Positions 55,463 through 63,761 of a DNA stretch of 64,000 nt are shown piece after piece. The stretch spans positions 88,872 to 152,871 of the forward strand of contig NZ_VWRN01000016.1 in assembly GCF_008632125.1 (NCBI RefSeq). The letters are read 5' to 3'. Positions within the stretch are counted from its first letter, which is position 1; every line of letters starts with the position of its first letter. Below the pieces are notes generated by a model. It was given only the letters and a program-made list of their open reading frames with translations, made no database searches and had not been told where the DNA came from. A program made the translations under genes and the position numbers. This DNA comes from Cupriavidus cauae (GTDB lineage: Bacteria; Pseudomonadota; Gammaproteobacteria; Burkholderiales; Burkholderiaceae).

Positions 55463-56947
55463 TCATGTCGCGGGGGCCTCGCACGCGTGTTCTTTCAGCC
55501 GACGCACCGCCTCGCGCGCCTGCGCGCCCAGCTCCGCGAGATCCACGCCCGGAATCGCATCGTGTTCGGCCACCACGCGGCCGGCGACGATCAGCGCGCG
55601 CAGCGCCGGGCGGCCGCCGCTGGCGACCGGCGCGATGGCCGGGTCGTGCAGGCCGAAACAGCGCGGATCGTCGAGCCGGTAGATCGCCAGATCGGCGGCC
55701 ATGCCCGGCCGCAGCGCGCCGACCGCGTCGAGACCGAGCACGGCGGCGCCGCCGGCCGTGCCCCAACGCACCACGTCCTCGACGCTGGCGGCATCCGCCC
55801 CGCCTTCAAAGCGTCCGCCCTCGAACACGGGCCGCGCCGCGTGGCCGCGCCGCGCCCGTTGCAGCAGCCAGGCGGCGTGGGCCTCGCTGATCATGTCGGC
55901 GGCCTCGTTCGACGCGGCGCCATCGACGCCGAGCGAGACCGGCACGCCGGCCGCCTCCAGCGCCGGCAGATCGGCGATGCCGCTGCCGAGCCGGCCATTG
56001 CTCTGCGGGCAATGCGCGATGCCGGTCCTGGTTGCACCCAGCATGCGGATTTCGTCGCGGTCCAGCTTGACCAGATGGGCGAACCAGACGTCGGGGCCGA
56101 GCCATTCGACCTCGGCGCAGAAGCCGACCGGCGTGGTGCCGTGCATCGCGCGGGCGGCGTTCTGGTACTCGACGGTCTCGGACAGATGGCTGTGCAGCCG
56201 GATGCCGAGCCGTCGTGCCGTGCGGGCACAGGTCCGCAGTTCGTCGGACGACATCGAGTACAGCGGCGTGGTCGGCGCCATTACGACGCGCCGCATCGCA
56301 TCGGCGGCGCTGTCGTGGTAGCGCGCGGTCAGGCGTTCGCAATCGGCGAGGAAGGCCTCCAGCGTTTCGGGGCGCAGCGCCTGGGGCAGCTCGCTTTCGA
56401 GCTGGCGCGTACGGGTCGCGCCGCCGCGGCACAGCACGAAGCGCAGGCCCAGCGCCTGCGCTTCCTCGAACAGGATAGCCGAGCCGTCGAACGGCATGCC
56501 CGGGTAGTACAGGTAGTTGTGATCGGCGACCGTGCCGCAGCCGCTGCGCAGCAGTTCGATCAGGCCGATGCGGGCCGTCAGGCGGAAGCTCGCCTCGTCG
56601 AAGGCCCCGCGAAAGCGGTACGGCGTGGCGCCGAGCCAGGGCGTCAGCGTCAGGTTCAGTCCGGCCGGATCGCCCTTGAGCAGCGACTGGAACAGGTGGT
56701 GGTGCGTATTGACCCAGGCGGGATAGACCACGCAATCGGTGGCGTCGATCACGGTGTCGCCGGGGAGCGGCGGCAGCGTGCCGATCGATTCGATGCGGCC
56801 GCCGCGCAGGCGGATGTCCGGTCCGGGATGGCGCGCCGCATCGCCGGCGAGGCCGGTCAGGATCGCGGTGGCGTTGCGGATCAGCAGCGTGGGCGCGGTA
56901 TTTTCCGCCATGCGGCCGGTTTCGATGCAAGGGTAGGCTTCGCTCAT
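55463..56947 (-). CDS. Amidohydrolase-family deaminase (8-oxoguanine/guanine deaminase-like)
   Basis: 494 residues. Metal-dependent hydrolase of the ATZ/TRZ/guanine deaminase branch: NTHHHLFQSLLKGD (two His ligands), LHSHLSET (His), FAHLVKL (His) and LGVDGAASNEAADM (Asp). The HHHLFQSLLKGD form is that of 8-oxoguanine deaminase relatives. Overlaps the permease stop as ATGA, thus coupled to the transporter operon. The last gene of a unit with an ABC importer and a Rieske oxygenase, it probably removes an amino group from a ring compound after uptake. Exact substrate unknown. Confidence 0.88.
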   Translation of the reverse strand: MSEAYPCIETGRMAENTAPTLLIRNATAILTGLAGDAARHPGPDIRLRGGRIESIGTLPPLPGDTVIDATDCVVYPAWVNTHHHLFQSLLKGDPAGLNLTLTPWLGATPYRFRGAFDEASFRLTARIGLIELLRSGCGTVADHNYLYYPGMPFDGSAILFEEAQALGLRFVLCRGGATRTRQLESELPQALRPETLEAFLADCERLTARYHDSAADAMRRVVMAPTTPLYSMSSDELRTCARTARRLGIRLHSHLSETVEYQNAARAMHGTTPVGFCAEVEWLGPDVWFAHLVKLDRDEIRMLGATRTGIAHCPQSNGRLGSGIADLPALEAAGVPVSLGVDGAASNEAADMISEAHAAWLLQRARRGHAARPVFEGGRFEGGADAASVEDVVRWGTAGGAAVLGLDAVGALRPGMAADLAIYRLDDPRCFGLHDPAIAPVASGGRPALRALIVAGRVVAEHDAIPGVDLAELGAQAREAVRRLKEHACEAPAT

Positions 56948-57738
56948 GCCAGCTCGCTTTCATGCCAATGGGACAGCGCCAGCCGCGACAGCATCACCAT
57001 CGCGCCGAACAGCAGCACGCCAGTCACCGTGATCAGCACCAGCGCGGCAAACAGTCGCGGGATATTGAGCGCGAAGCCGGCCTGCAGGATCTGGTAGGCC
57101 AGGCCCGCCCCGGTGCCGCCGGTGCCGGCGACGAACTCGGCGACCACCGCGCCGATCAGCGCCAGGCCGCAGGAAATCCGCAAGCCGCCGAAGAAGTACG
57201 GCAGCGCGCTCGGTATCCGCAGCCGCCGCAGCGTGTCCCAGCGCGTGGCCCGGTTGATGCGGAACAGGTTCAGCAGTCCGGGATTGACGCTGCGCAGGCC
57301 CAGCACGGTGTTCGAGATGATCGGGAAGATCGCGACCATGGTGGCGCAGATGACCAGTGCCAACGTGGGCTCCTTGACCCAGATGATGATCAGCGGCGCG
57401 ATGGCGACGACAGGCGTGACCTGCAGCAGGATCGCGTAGGGAAACAGGCTCGCCTCGATCAGCCGGCTCTGCACGAACACGAAGGCGGCCGCGGTGCCCA
57501 GCACGACGGCCAGCGCGAACGCCAGCATCGTGATGCGCAGGGTCACCCAGAGCGAGCCGGACAGCAGCGCCCAGTCCTCGACCAGCGTGCGGGCGATCGC
57601 CGAGGGCGTGGGGACCAGATAGGGCGGCACGTCGAGCCAGATGCAGACGGCCTGCCAGGCCAGCAGCATCAGCGCGCCGACGGCCAGCGGCGCGGCGATG
57701 CGCTGCACGGCGGCACGGGACAGCAGGGGGGATGCCAT
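56944..57738 (-). CDS. ABC transporter permease (SsuC/TauC type)
   Basis: 264 residues, six membrane helices and the cytoplasmic EAA-type loop (FRINRATRWDTLRRLRIPSALPYFFGGLRIS) that docks to the ATPase. GGAGTC before the ATG. Overlaps the amidohydrolase by four bases and follows the ATPase after 31 bases. Belongs to the nitrate/sulfonate/taurine importer family together with the ATPase and the NMT1/THI5-like binding protein. Confidence 0.93.
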   Translation of the reverse strand: MASPLLSRAAVQRIAAPLAVGALMLLAWQAVCIWLDVPPYLVPTPSAIARTLVEDWALLSGSLWVTLRITMLAFALAVVLGTAAAFVFVQSRLIEASLFPYAILLQVTPVVAIAPLIIIWVKEPTLALVICATMVAIFPIISNTVLGLRSVNPGLLNLFRINRATRWDTLRRLRIPSALPYFFGGLRISCGLALIGAVVAEFVAGTGGTGAGLAYQILQAGFALNIPRLFAALVLITVTGVLLFGAMVMLSRLALSHWHESELA

Positions 57739-57769
57739 GATCGGACTCCTTCGAAGCGCGTTGGCGCGG

Positions 57770-58609
57770 CTATGCAGGATCGGCCGGCGCGACGCCGGTA
57801 TTGGCCTGCGCCAGCAGCGCCGACAGCCGCGCGCAGTGCTGCATGAACTCGGGCGAGACGCGGTAGGCCTCGTCGCGTACCGCGGGACCGTCGATCGCCA
57901 CGTCGGCGATCACGCGGCCCGGCCGTGCCGCCATCACCACGACGCGGCTCGACAGATAGACCGCCTCGTAGATGCTGTGCGTGACGAACACCACGGTCAG
58001 GCCGCGCTCGGCCCACAGCGCCCGCAGATCGGCGTCGAGCCGGTTGCGCGTGAATTCGTCGAGCGCGCCGAAGGGCTCGTCCATCAGCAGCAGGTCCGGC
58101 TCCGTCGCCAGCGCCCGCGCGATCGACACGCGCATCTGCATGCCGCCGGACAGCTCGCGCGGATAGACCTGGCCGAACTGCGCCAGGCCAACCAGTGCCA
58201 GCGCCCGCCGCATCCGTTCGTTGGCCTGCTCGCGCGGCATGCGGGCAAGATCGAGCGGCAGCCGTACGTTGTCGGCGACGTTCGCCCAAGGCATCAGCGT
58301 GGCCTCCTGGAACACCATCGCCAGCGTGCGGCGCGCGCCGTCAGCGGCAGCGGGCCTGGCGCCGGGCAACGTGCCTTCGCCCCACCAGCGCAGGTGGCCG
58401 GCCGAGGGCGCTTCCAGCCCGGCAAACAGCTTCAGCAGCGTGCTCTTGCCGCAGCCGGACGGGCCCAGCAACGAGACGAATTCGCCGGGCCGGATCGACA
58501 GCTTGACGCGCTCGAGCGCCACGGTGCCGTTGGGATAGGTCTTCTCGACCTGGTTGGCGAACAGGATCGGCGCCTCGAAGGCGCGGGTATCGCGCGGGTC
58601 CGCGAACAT
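57770..58609 (-). CDS. ABC transporter ATP-binding protein (SsuB/TauB type)
   Basis: 279 residues. Walker A GPSGCGKST, Q-loop FQEATLMPW, signature LSGGMQMRVSIARAL, Walker B LLLMDEPFGALDE, H-loop VTHSI. Energises uptake. Starts three bases after the Rieske stop. Confidence 0.96.
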   Translation of the reverse strand: MFADPRDTRAFEAPILFANQVEKTYPNGTVALERVKLSIRPGEFVSLLGPSGCGKSTLLKLFAGLEAPSAGHLRWWGEGTLPGARPAAADGARRTLAMVFQEATLMPWANVADNVRLPLDLARMPREQANERMRRALALVGLAQFGQVYPRELSGGMQMRVSIARALATEPDLLLMDEPFGALDEFTRNRLDADLRALWAERGLTVVFVTHSIYEAVYLSSRVVVMAARPGRVIADVAIDGPAVRDEAYRVSPEFMQHCARLSALLAQANTGVAPADPA

Positions 58610-58612
58610 GGC

Positions 58613-59665
58613 TCAGCCGCCGACGACGGGCACGCGGACGACGGGCACGCGGAACACTTCCTTCTCCCCGTGCTTCTCCAGCAGATCCAGTAGCATCCTG
58701 CGCATCAGCAGGCCCGGCTTGTCCGACTCCATATGGAACTCGACGCGGCGGCGCGTATCGATGCAGGCGTCGTAGTCCGTGGCTTCGAGGATTTCGCGGT
58801 CTTCGGCGACGATCGGCGCGTCCCAGGCGATCAGCTCCTCGGTCGAGCAGTCTTCCTCGCGATCGTTGCGGTACAGCCATTGCGACAGCATCACCGTGCC
58901 GTCGTCGATCGGCGTCGCGCAGTTGTAGATGATGTGATGGCGTCCGCTCGCCGGATAGATGCAGCCGAAGCGGCGCGTGAAGGGCATATCCCAGCGGTTG
59001 AACATATGCCGGTACGTGATCGGCTCGGTGGTGCCCGTCACGCGATGGCCCGCTTCGATATTGCGGATCGGCACCAGCGTCTCCGCCTCGAAACCCCAAT
59101 CGCGCTGCGTCAGCTCGTATTTCTCGGGCCTGGGCTGGTCGGCGATGCCGAAGTTGGCGCGATGGACGAAGCTGAAGTGCGAGTTGTCGAAGGCGTTCTC
59201 CATCACGCGCAGCGGGCTGGTGTTCCATCGCTCGTAGTACTGCAGGATGCGGCGATAGGCGGGGTCGCCTTCTTCGGGGAAGTCGGGAATCGGCTGCAGC
59301 GGATCGTCCAGCGCGACCCACACGTAGCCGTACTTCTCCTGCGCGCGATAGGCCGGCACGCGGGCGCCCGCGGGGACCCGGTTGTCCGGTGCCTGCGGAA
59401 TCCGCACGCAGGCGCCGGTGCAGTCGTACTCCCAGCCGTGATAGCCGCAGACGATGTCGCCGCGTTCGTTGACCCAGCCCTTGGACAGCCTCGCGGTGCG
59501 GTGGCAGCAGCGGTCGCGCAGCGCGGCCAGCGTACCGTCTGGGCGTTTCCACAGCACCAGGTTTTCGCCGAGCAGCGTGAAGGGCTTGGGGCCGTCGTCG
59601 AGCATCGAGACCGGCATCAGCGCGTACCAGAAGCGGCGCAGCACGGGTTGTCGGGTGACCAGCAT
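58613..59665 (-). CDS. Rieske non-heme iron oxygenase, large subunit
   Basis: 350 residues. Rieske cluster Cys53-x-His55 and Cys73-x-x-His76 (RDRCCHRTARLSKG, then CGYHGWEYD). Catalytic iron motif ENAFDNSHFSFVH with His163 and His168 and Asp160 as the bridge. The short, single-chain form resembles vanillate demethylase-type and N- or O-demethylating oxygenases. It needs a reductase, which is not in the window. Inserted between the binding protein and the ATPase of the importer, so it acts on the imported compound. The C-terminal VPVVRVPVV repeat comes from a 15-bp duplication at 58622-58651. Confidence 0.92.
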   Translation of the reverse strand: MLVTRQPVLRRFWYALMPVSMLDDGPKPFTLLGENLVLWKRPDGTLAALRDRCCHRTARLSKGWVNERGDIVCGYHGWEYDCTGACVRIPQAPDNRVPAGARVPAYRAQEKYGYVWVALDDPLQPIPDFPEEGDPAYRRILQYYERWNTSPLRVMENAFDNSHFSFVHRANFGIADQPRPEKYELTQRDWGFEAETLVPIRNIEAGHRVTGTTEPITYRHMFNRWDMPFTRRFGCIYPASGRHHIIYNCATPIDDGTVMLSQWLYRNDREEDCSTEELIAWDAPIVAEDREILEATDYDACIDTRRRVEFHMESDKPGLLMRRMLLDLLEKHGEKEVFRVPVVRVPVVGG

Positions 59666-59744
59666 GATGAATCCTCGGAATGCGAAGGGAAGACGCGCGA
59701 TGGCGCCGGGTTTGAATGTGCGATGGTCAGTGCGGGCGCGCCGC

Positions 59745-60791
59745 TCAGGGCATGACCTTCAGGTCCCTGACGAACTGCGTGGTGTAGGCCTGCTTCCAGT
59801 CGGTCTCGGCCTTGAGCAGCCCCGCGCCGACCATGAAGTCGCGCGTCTTCTGCCAGCGCGCGTCCGTCATCACGCCGATGCCCTGGCGCGCCGCGTCGCC
59901 GCCGTCCACCAGCCGGAATTCCTTGAGCTTGGCCAGGCCCCAGGCAAGTTGGTCGTCCTTCATGTTGGGGTTGTCCCGCTTGATCAGCGCGTTGGCCGCG
60001 GCGGGATTGGCGAGATAGCTTTTCCAGCCTTCCATCGAAGCGCGCACGAAGCGTGCGACCAGATCGGGCTTGTCCTTGACGGTCTTCTGCATCGTCACGA
60101 TGGTGGTGCCGTAGGGCGGATAGCCATCGTTGGCGAACAGGAAGAAGCGTGTCTTGACGCCGGCCTTTTCCGCGGCGAACACCTCCGACGAGGCGTACGC
60201 CTGCTGCGCGGTGTTGCGGTCGGCGAGGAAGGGCTGCAGGTTGAAGGTGTAGACGCGAGATTGGGCCTCGTCGAGCTGGTACTTCGCCTTCAGCCATGGC
60301 CACCAGGTGGTGCGGCCCGAGGTGGAGACCAGCACCGTGCGGGTCTTCAGATCGGCAAGGCCATTGACGTCGTCGTGCGTCATCATCCCTTGCAGATCGC
60401 TCTGGAACGAGGCGCCGACCGTGGTCACCGGCACGCCCTGCTCGATGCTCTTGAGCACCTGCAGGTCGTAGCCCATCAGGAAGTCCGCCTGACCGCTGGT
60501 CAGGATCTGCATGCCGTTGACCTGCGGCCCGCCCATGCGGATGGTCACGTCGAGGCCGTGCTTCTTGTAGATGCCCTCGGCCACGGCCTGGTAGAAGCCG
60601 CCGTGCTCGGCCTGCGCATACCAGGAGGTCAGGAAGGTGACCTTGTCGGCGGCGAAGGCCGTCAGCGGTGCGATGGTCAATGCGGCCGCGGCTGCGAATG
60701 CGCCGGCAAGCAGGCGCCTGCGCGGGCGGTGCGGGACGATGGGCGATGCGGTCTGTGCCGCGAAGGAGGAAGCGAGGTGCGACGTGTTCAT
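59745..60791 (-). CDS. ABC transporter substrate-binding protein (NMT1/THI5-like)
   Basis: 348 residues. N-terminus with RPRRRLLAGAFAAAAALTI, a twin-arginine-like or long Sec signal with cleavage near AFA-ADK. The mature protein has the NMT1/THI5 fold (VTFLTSWYAQAEHGGFYQAVAEGIYKKHGLDV), which often binds pyrimidine-type or other N-heterocyclic and sulfonate ligands. First gene of the five-gene operon ending at 55463. Confidence 0.92.
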   Translation of the reverse strand: MNTSHLASSFAAQTASPIVPHRPRRRLLAGAFAAAAALTIAPLTAFAADKVTFLTSWYAQAEHGGFYQAVAEGIYKKHGLDVTIRMGGPQVNGMQILTSGQADFLMGYDLQVLKSIEQGVPVTTVGASFQSDLQGMMTHDDVNGLADLKTRTVLVSTSGRTTWWPWLKAKYQLDEAQSRVYTFNLQPFLADRNTAQQAYASSEVFAAEKAGVKTRFFLFANDGYPPYGTTIVTMQKTVKDKPDLVARFVRASMEGWKSYLANPAAANALIKRDNPNMKDDQLAWGLAKLKEFRLVDGGDAARQGIGVMTDARWQKTRDFMVGAGLLKAETDWKQAYTTQFVRDLKVMP

Positions 60792-61205
60792 GGGGCCTGG
60801 GGTGTCGTGTCGTCGTCGAAGGGAAGGGCGAAGCGGGGGCGCACCGGCGCTTACGGCGGGCGCGGTACGGCGAGGCGATGGGGCGGGAAGGAATGGCAGG
60901 GACGGGACATCGTGTGCGCTCTCTCTCGTTCGCGGCCGGAGCGGCCGGGTTCAACACGCGGCGCGCGCATGGCGCTGCCGGTGACGACCGGTGGTCGTGA
61001 GAGCAATGTCCCGCGCCGGGGCATCGGCCTGCGATGGCGATGCGTCGGCGCTAACCGCTTCTACTCGAACGGGAATATCGCAAGAGGCATGCCACGCGGC
61101 ATCGGCGCGCGCGGTGGCATCGACGGGGCCCGATGCGCCAACTGGGGGCGCCGGGGTTGGGATCGCATCGCGGCTTTGGTGCGGCGTGATGCGATCCGGT
61201 GCGGC
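60792..61205. other. Promoter region of the importer-oxygenase operon
   Basis: 414 bases without a gene between the binding-protein gene and the lipoprotein gene, both minus strand. The only recognisable element is the sigma-54-like site at 61079-61094. Confidence 0.55.
61079..61094 (-). promoter_or_regulatory. Candidate sigma-54 promoter
   Basis: Minus strand TGGCATGCCTCTTGCG fits TGGCAYRNNNNTTGCW with GG and GC exactly ten bases apart and one mismatch at the last base. Directed at the operon start at 60791, with a leader near 275 bases. No sigma-54 activator gene is nearby. Confidence 0.35.
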
Positions 61206-61697
61206 TCAACCCTTGGGCTTGCGATTGAGCAGCGCGGCGCAGCGGCCGAGGGCGGTGGTCAGGCAACAGGTGTCGCCGCTCCAGTCGCCGCCCTGGACAA
61301 TGCCATCGGCGCCGGCCATCAGCCGGCGCTGGCAGCGGCCCACCGTGGCAGGCGCCGGGTCGGTCGGCGCGCGCGCTTCGCGCGGACCGCTGCCGGGCGC
61401 TTGCGCGCGCGGCAATTCGTCGACCCAGACGTAGGCGTTGCCATTGGCGAGGGGCTGCACGGAGGCCGGCGGGCCCCATTGGGTACTGGCCTGGTCGATC
61501 GGGGTCCCGCGCCACGAGTCGACGATCGACTGCATCGCGCCGGTCTGCGGGCTGACGCAGCCGAACAGCGACGCCGCGGCAAGGGCGGTGGCCGCTGCTG
61601 TGGCTGTCGCTTTTGCTCTCCCTTTCGCTTTCGCAAGGCGCTCGCGCCAGCGCGAGGCCGGTGTGTGGGCCGGGGATGAAGCGCGAATCGAAGGCAT
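61206..61697 (-). CDS. Hypothetical lipoprotein
   Basis: 163 residues from Met 61697. Long basic leader (RERLAKAKGRAK), hydrophobic core and lipobox SLFGC with Cys47, so the mature protein is lipid-anchored. The mature domain has paired cysteines (RCQRRL, DTCCLTTALGRCAALL). A motif such as WRGTPIDQASTQWGPP near its start is common to small outer-membrane lipoproteins of the Burkholderiales. No exact function known. Confidence 0.7.
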   Translation of the reverse strand: MPSIRASSPAHTPASRWRERLAKAKGRAKATATAAATALAAASLFGCVSPQTGAMQSIVDSWRGTPIDQASTQWGPPASVQPLANGNAYVWVDELPRAQAPGSGPREARAPTDPAPATVGRCQRRLMAGADGIVQGGDWSGDTCCLTTALGRCAALLNRKPKG

Positions 61698-61838
61698 GGC
61701 GGCTCCCGCTGCGGCTGTTCCGTTACGAGGCAGGCTATGCGACCTGGCGCGCATTGCCAAGGCGGCAATGTGCGGCGGCGTACAGACGATCGACTCCTTG
61801 ACTATCTCGGCCGGCGCGCGTCGATGGCTGGTGGTTGC

Positions 61839-63443
61839 TCAGAACTCGAACAGCGGCAGCGGCGTCTGCGCGGCGGGTATGCGCCTGGGCCGTGCCGGTC
61901 CGGCCGCGCTGTCTCGTCGCGCGGCGACGATCGGCTCGCAGGGGCGCAGCTCGAAGGTCGACGGACGAGGCAGCACGATGGCCTCCGCAAGCAGCCGCCC
62001 GCGGTGCGGCGCCAGGATCTGATAGCTGTCCAGGTCGAAGCGGGCCGGCTCGGCCAGCAGCGTCTGCGCATCGTCCATCGAGGCCACCGAACCGAGATAG
62101 CACCAGTTATCGATGACATGCCATTGGGCGCGCGCGTGGTCCTGCTCGCGCCAGGCAATCGGGCCGGCGAAGGGCCACGGCGCGACCGCCAGCGGGCGCA
62201 GCGCGTCGGCCAGGCGCTCCCGATGGGCGCGCAGCGGCTCCGCGCCGACGCAGGCGCCGGCGCATCGATGGAGCTGGCGCGCGAAACACGGCGTCCCGAT
62301 CCGAGCCTGCGGTTCCAGCGTCAGCGTGGCCTGGCAGAGGCCGTGCTGTTCGGCCAGTTCGCGCAGCCGGGCATACGCGCCGGCGCGGCTGGCGCTGACG
62401 CCGAACAGGCCGCGATGCCGGCTGAAATCGGTATCGCGGTCCGAACGCAGGCGCGGCGCCATCAGGCCGTCCGGCAGTTCCCACGCGAACAGCGGCCCCT
62501 TGCGCCGCAACAGCGTGTTGTGCACGGGCTCCAGTTGCTTGACCAGCAGCGCCTCCTGCAGCAGCGCGCCGATCTCCCCGCCGGTCTCGCGCCATTCGAC
62601 GCGCCGCACCGCGCGCGACAGCCGCAGGTCCTTGCCGTAGCGATAGTCGCCCGAGAAATGCGCGCCGATCCGCTGGCGCAGGTTGACGCTCTTGCCGACG
62701 TAGAGCGGCGCGTCGTTGTCGCCGTGGAACAGATAGACGCCGGGCGCCTGCGGGACGTCGTCGAGCGCGGTCTCTTCCAGGCCCGCCGGCAGGCTGGCGC
62801 GCTTGACCAGCGAGGCGATCGCCGATTCGACCAGCTCGACTGAATAGAGTCCGTGCACCTGTTGCCAGAACTGCCACAACAGCTCGGCGTCGGCGAGCGC
62901 GCGGTGCCGGCCTTTCGGCTGCAGGCCGAAGCGTGCGATCAGCGCGTCCAGCCCGTGGCGCTCCACCGAGGGAAACAGCGCGCGCGACAGCCGGACGGTA
63001 CAGAGCACGTCCGCGCGGAACGTAATGCCGGCGCGGGTGAACGATTGCTTCAGGAAGCCATAGTCGAAGCGGGCATTGTGGGCGACGAACAGCTTGCCCT
63101 GCAGCCGCTCGGCCAGGCTCTCGGCCAATGACTCGAAGGTCGGCTGGCCGCGCACCATCTCTTCGGTGATGCCGGTCATGCGCTGGATGAAGGGCGGGAT
63201 CGCGCAGCCGGGGTCCAGCAGCGTGTCCCATTCGGTCACGCCGTCCGGGCCGACCTCGACCACGCCGATCTCGGTGATGCGGTCGCGCTGCGCGTCCGTG
63301 CCGGTCGTTTCCAGATCGACGAAGACGATGGGCCTGGCCAGGGCGGTCGCCAGGGCGACGGCGTCGAGCTGGCGCGGCGCGTCCGCGGGCAGGCGCTCCG
63401 CTAGATAAGTAGGCTGGTCGTGGTGGCTGGGCGGGTTCGGCAT
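61839..63443 (-). CDS. DnaQ-type 3'-5' exonuclease fused to a UvrC-like GIY-YIG nuclease
   Basis: 534 residues. N-terminal DEDDh exonuclease with DLETTGTD (Asp43, Glu45), HNARFDYGFL and HRALADA; then a GIY-YIG domain at about residues 230-315 (PGVYLFHGDNDAPLYVGKSVNLRQR, EIGALLQEALLVKQLEP) as in UvrC and Cho, and a C-terminal tail with LHRCAGACVGAEPL, like the Cho Cys-rich segment. Such fusions combine a repair endonuclease with an exonuclease and are seen in betaproteobacteria and actinobacteria. Single gene next to the rRNA operon. Confidence 0.95.
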   Translation of the reverse strand: MPNPPSHHDQPTYLAERLPADAPRQLDAVALATALARPIVFVDLETTGTDAQRDRITEIGVVEVGPDGVTEWDTLLDPGCAIPPFIQRMTGITEEMVRGQPTFESLAESLAERLQGKLFVAHNARFDYGFLKQSFTRAGITFRADVLCTVRLSRALFPSVERHGLDALIARFGLQPKGRHRALADAELLWQFWQQVHGLYSVELVESAIASLVKRASLPAGLEETALDDVPQAPGVYLFHGDNDAPLYVGKSVNLRQRIGAHFSGDYRYGKDLRLSRAVRRVEWRETGGEIGALLQEALLVKQLEPVHNTLLRRKGPLFAWELPDGLMAPRLRSDRDTDFSRHRGLFGVSASRAGAYARLRELAEQHGLCQATLTLEPQARIGTPCFARQLHRCAGACVGAEPLRAHRERLADALRPLAVAPWPFAGPIAWREQDHARAQWHVIDNWCYLGSVASMDDAQTLLAEPARFDLDSYQILAPHRGRLLAEAIVLPRPSTFELRPCEPIVAARRDSAAGPARPRRIPAAQTPLPLFEF

Positions 63444-63611
63444 CCAGCGATTCTAAGCGCCGCGATCGCGTTGGGGCCTGATTGATCGATCGGTGGGGCC
63501 GGATTGATTCCATCGCTGGCGCTCGATTGATCCCATCCCTGGCACCCCATCGATTCGTGGAGTGATTGATGCGGCGCGTGAAGCGGGATCTCGGGGTCTG
63601 GAAAAAAGCGC
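63444..63611. other. Region between the nuclease gene and the rRNA promoter
   Basis: Contains several GATTGATC-type direct repeats (63480-63570), possibly upstream activator or Fis-type sites; no gene. Confidence 0.5.
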
Positions 63612-63640
63612 TTGCAATGACTGTCACGCTCCCTTAATAT
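63612..63640 (+). promoter_or_regulatory. Upstream rRNA promoter (P1 candidate)
   Basis: TTGCAA (63612-63617), 17-base spacer, TAATAT (63635-63640). Close to consensus. Confidence 0.7.
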
Positions 63641-63732
63641 TCGCCCCCTCGCAGCCGAACGGCGGCGGGGTTGGCGGGGAAGGCGAAGGCGCTGCGGTGC
63701 TGGAGCCGCAGCAAAAAAGTGCTGACAACCTG

Positions 63733-63761
63733 TTGACGAGAAGCGAAACGTTCTGCATAAT
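63733..63761 (+). promoter_or_regulatory. Main rRNA promoter (P2 candidate)
   Basis: TTGACG (63733-63738), 17-base spacer, TG-extended CATAAT (63756-63761), in an A-rich upstream setting. Confidence 0.85.
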
